The notes beneath the pieces were generated by a model. That model saw nothing but the letters and a program-made list of their open reading frames with translations, had not been told where the DNA came from and ran no database searches. Of a DNA stretch of 5,498 nt, positions 3,838 through 5,498 are shown piece after piece (within the stretch, counting starts at the first letter, position 1; each line of letters begins with the position of its first letter). The position numbers were made by a program, and so were the translations under genes. This stretch comes from Aquificota bacterium (GTDB lineage Bacteria > Aquificota > Aquificia > Aquificales > Hydrogenothermaceae): NCBI GenBank assembly GCA_013153795.1, contig JAADDV010000092.1, positions 1 to 5,498 of the forward strand. The letters run 5' to 3'.

Positions 3838-5498
3838 TGTTGTAATGTCTTCAATCTTTTCTAGAAAGAATTCTATTTTATTGCTATAAACCTGCTTTAC
3901 AGGAAGATTTTTTATAATTTTCTGTAAAAACTCTGCCTCTGGAGGGTTTTCCTCATCAAAGTAAAATGTTGAAATAGGTTTTTTTAGCTCTACCTTTTTT
4001 ATTCCTTTTCCTGTTAGATATTTCCTTAGCTTTGATATTTCCAAATACATATTAAATGCTTTTGGGAGACCTTCATAAAACTTCTCAAGGTATTCTTTTA
4101 TTTTTTGAATCTCCTTTTCGTCTTTTGCCTTTGAAACAGCCATATATATATTCAGCCTTTCTGTTGGATTTTGTATAAAATCAGAAGGAATATAACTTTC
4201 AAAATCTACAACAATGACAGGTTCTTTTTCTTCATGTCCTGTTTCTTCGTTTATCGCTTCCTGCAGAAGCTTTATATACATCTCATATCCCACAGCTTTT
4301 ATATGTCCGCTTTGCTCCACTCCTAAAATATTTCCAACTCCTCTTATCTGCATATCTTCTATAGAGATTTTCAAACCTGAACCAGGTCTTGTAAGTCTCT
4401 TTATGGTAGAGAGTCTTTTTTGGGCATCTTCTGTTATATTTCCTTCAGGAGGAACAAAAAGATAGCAGTAAGCCTGAATGTTTCCCCTTCCTACTCTTCC
4501 TCTTAGATGATAAAGCTGGGCAAGTCCAAAAAGGTCAGCCCTTTCGATGATAAGAGTATTAGCTGTTGGTATATCTATTCCTGTTTCTATTATTGATGTT
4601 GAAACAAGTATATCTGTTTTCTTTTGGATAAAATCAAGTAAAACCTTTTCTATTTCTTTAGGTTTCATTCTGCCGTGGGCAACAGCTACCTTTTTATCTG
4701 GAAACCACTGTTTTATCTCTTTTGCTTTTTCATTAATAGTTTCTATTCTGTTGTGGATATAAAATACCTGGCCATTCCTGTTTAGCTCTTTTTCTATAGC
4801 CTCTATTACTTTTTCCTCTGTGTAAGGAAACACATATGTCTTTGTTTCAACTCTTCCTTCTGGTGGAGTGTTTATGACAGACAGCTCTTTTAGTCCTGAT
4901 AAGGCCATATTTAATGTTCTTGGGATAGGGGTTGCTGTCATATAGAGGGTATCTATATCTTTTTTTAGCTGGCGGATTTTCTCTTTAGCTCTAACACCAA
5001 ATCTGTGTTCTTCATCTATAACAAGAAGTCCAAGATTTTTAAATTTTACGTTCTCTTGAAGTGCTTTATGGGTTCCTACTATTACATCTATTTTTCCTTC
5101 TTCAAGCTCTTTTAGGATTTTTTCTGTCTCTTTTTTGGATTTTAGTCTTGAAAGATTTTCTACTTTTATGCCGTATGGTTCCAGTCTTTCTTTAAAGTTT
5201 CTGTAATGCTGATATGACAACACTGTTGTAGGTGCTAAAACAAGGGACTGTTTTCCATTTACAGCGTTTATAAATACAGCCCTTAGGGCAACTTCTGTTT
5301 TTCCAAAACCAACATCTCCACAAATAACTCTTTCCATTGGTTTTTCAGAAAATAGGTCTTTCTTTATATCTTTTATAGCTTTTAGCTGGTCGGGGGTTTC
5401 AACAAATGGAAAGTCCTCTTCAAATTGTTTTATAAGCTCATTTTCTATCTCTAAAGGAGTTCTTGTTATTTTTTGTCTTTCTGAGTAAAGCTTTATAA
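3826..5498 (-). CDS. mfd: Transcription-repair coupling factor Mfd, C-terminal part (N-terminus outside the window)
   Basis: Mfd is a superfamily 2 DNA translocase that pushes stalled RNA polymerase off template lesions and recruits UvrA for excision repair. The frame is open from the right edge; I read 556 residues. The methionine at 5337-5335 is internal, because the residues before it (ETPDQLKAI, then FSEKP) continue the Mfd sequence without a stop. Visible motifs in window numbering are the Q-motif-like ETPDQLKA (33-40), Walker A GDVGFGKTE (60-68), DEEH (161-164), then TATPIPRTL, FYIHNR, VAHGRM, STSIIETGIDIP and LRGRVGRG. The C-terminal TRCF domain (D7, ending TTLLY) follows. Full-length Mfd is usually around 1,000 residues or more, so the UvrB-like and RNA-polymerase-interaction domains lie upstream. 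RecG shares the helicase motifs, but the D7 tail and the IRGVGNILGVEQSGH segment fit Mfd. It is convergent with the PhnD-like gene, with a 12-bp tail overlap. Confidence 0.96.
   Translation of the reverse strand, partial: IKLYSERQKITRTPLEIENELIKQFEEDFPFVETPDQLKAIKDIKKDLFSEKPMERVICGDVGFGKTEVALRAVFINAVNGKQSLVLAPTTVLSYQHYRNFKERLEPYGIKVENLSRLKSKKETEKILKELEEGKIDVIVGTHKALQENVKFKNLGLLVIDEEHRFGVRAKEKIRQLKKDIDTLYMTATPIPRTLNMALSGLKELSVINTPPEGRVETKTYVFPYTEEKVIEAIEKELNRNGQVFYIHNRIETINEKAKEIKQWFPDKKVAVAHGRMKPKEIEKVLLDFIQKKTDILVSTSIIETGIDIPTANTLIIERADLFGLAQLYHLRGRVGRGNIQAYCYLFVPPEGNITEDAQKRLSTIKRLTRPGSGLKISIEDMQIRGVGNILGVEQSGHIKAVGYEMYIKLLQEAINEETGHEEKEPVIVVDFESYIPSDFIQNPTERLNIYMAVSKAKDEKEIQKIKEYLEKFYEGLPKAFNMYLEISKLRKYLTGKGIKKVELKKPISTFYFDEENPPEAEFLQKIIKNLPVKQVYSNKIEFFLEKIEDITTLLY

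Noticed and set aside
3891..3903. CCTG-CTTTA-CAGG hairpin followed by a T run, as a terminator for the DsrE/PhnD operon
   Set aside because: The stem has only 4 bp and the T run begins several bases later. It is too weak to call, and lies inside mfd coding sequence.
4214..4762. Plus-strand open frames (4214-4465 and 4547-4762) inside mfd
   Set aside because: They are antisense to conserved helicase motifs, and their composition is that of a reverse-complement shadow.
5335..5337. ATG that would start a 503-residue helicase-like protein
   Set aside because: The same frame stays open to the right edge, and the upstream residues (including ETPDQLKAI) are typical Mfd sequence, so this methionine is internal.
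1..5498. tRNA, rRNA, CRISPR array, insertion sequence or riboswitch
   Set aside because: I looked along both strands and saw no cloverleaf, regularly spaced repeats, transposase motifs or terminal repeats. Nearly all of the window is accounted for by protein genes.

Overview
The window is A+T-rich (roughly two thirds A+T by eye). Its proteins are rich in Lys, Ile and Glu, arginine is coded almost only by AGA/AGG, and ATA is a common Ile codon. Together with periplasmic DsrE-type sulfur proteins and a sigma-54-type activator, this suggests a small-genome thermophilic chemolithotroph such as an Aquificota member (Sulfurihydrogenibium/Persephonella-like). That placement is inference; no marker gene fixes it.

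Layout: a minus-strand pair lies on the left. It is an NtrC-family response regulator (535-1866) followed, with a 4-bp ATGA overlap, by a short-chain dehydrogenase/reductase whose C-terminus runs off the left edge (1-538). A short intergenic region (1867-2001) holds what look like two back-to-back sigma-70-type promoters sharing their -35 DNA, together with repeated TTAACT half-sites. Rightward from it runs a tight three-gene operon of exported proteins: two DsrE-family paralogs (2002-2463 and 2473-3018) and a PhnD-like periplasmic substrate-binding protein (3031-3837). The right third is the C-terminal half of the transcription-repair coupling factor Mfd on the minus strand (3826-5498, N-terminus beyond the window). 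It converges on the operon with a 12-bp overlap of coding ends.

How the parts may work together: the regulator is divergent from the DsrE-DsrE-PhnD operon, which makes it the obvious candidate regulator, although I find no sigma-54 promoter in the intergenic region. The binding protein has no ABC permease or ATPase beside it. By my manual alignment, cysteines occupy positions of its presumed ligand cleft (C77, C134, C138). Each DsrE paralog has one cysteine at the family's characteristic position. The three exported proteins therefore look like a thiol-based periplasmic module for carrying or sensing reduced sulfur, or another thiophilic ligand such as arsenite. This is the most interesting part of the window. 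Mfd is an unrelated housekeeping neighbour, and the SDR's substrate is unknown.
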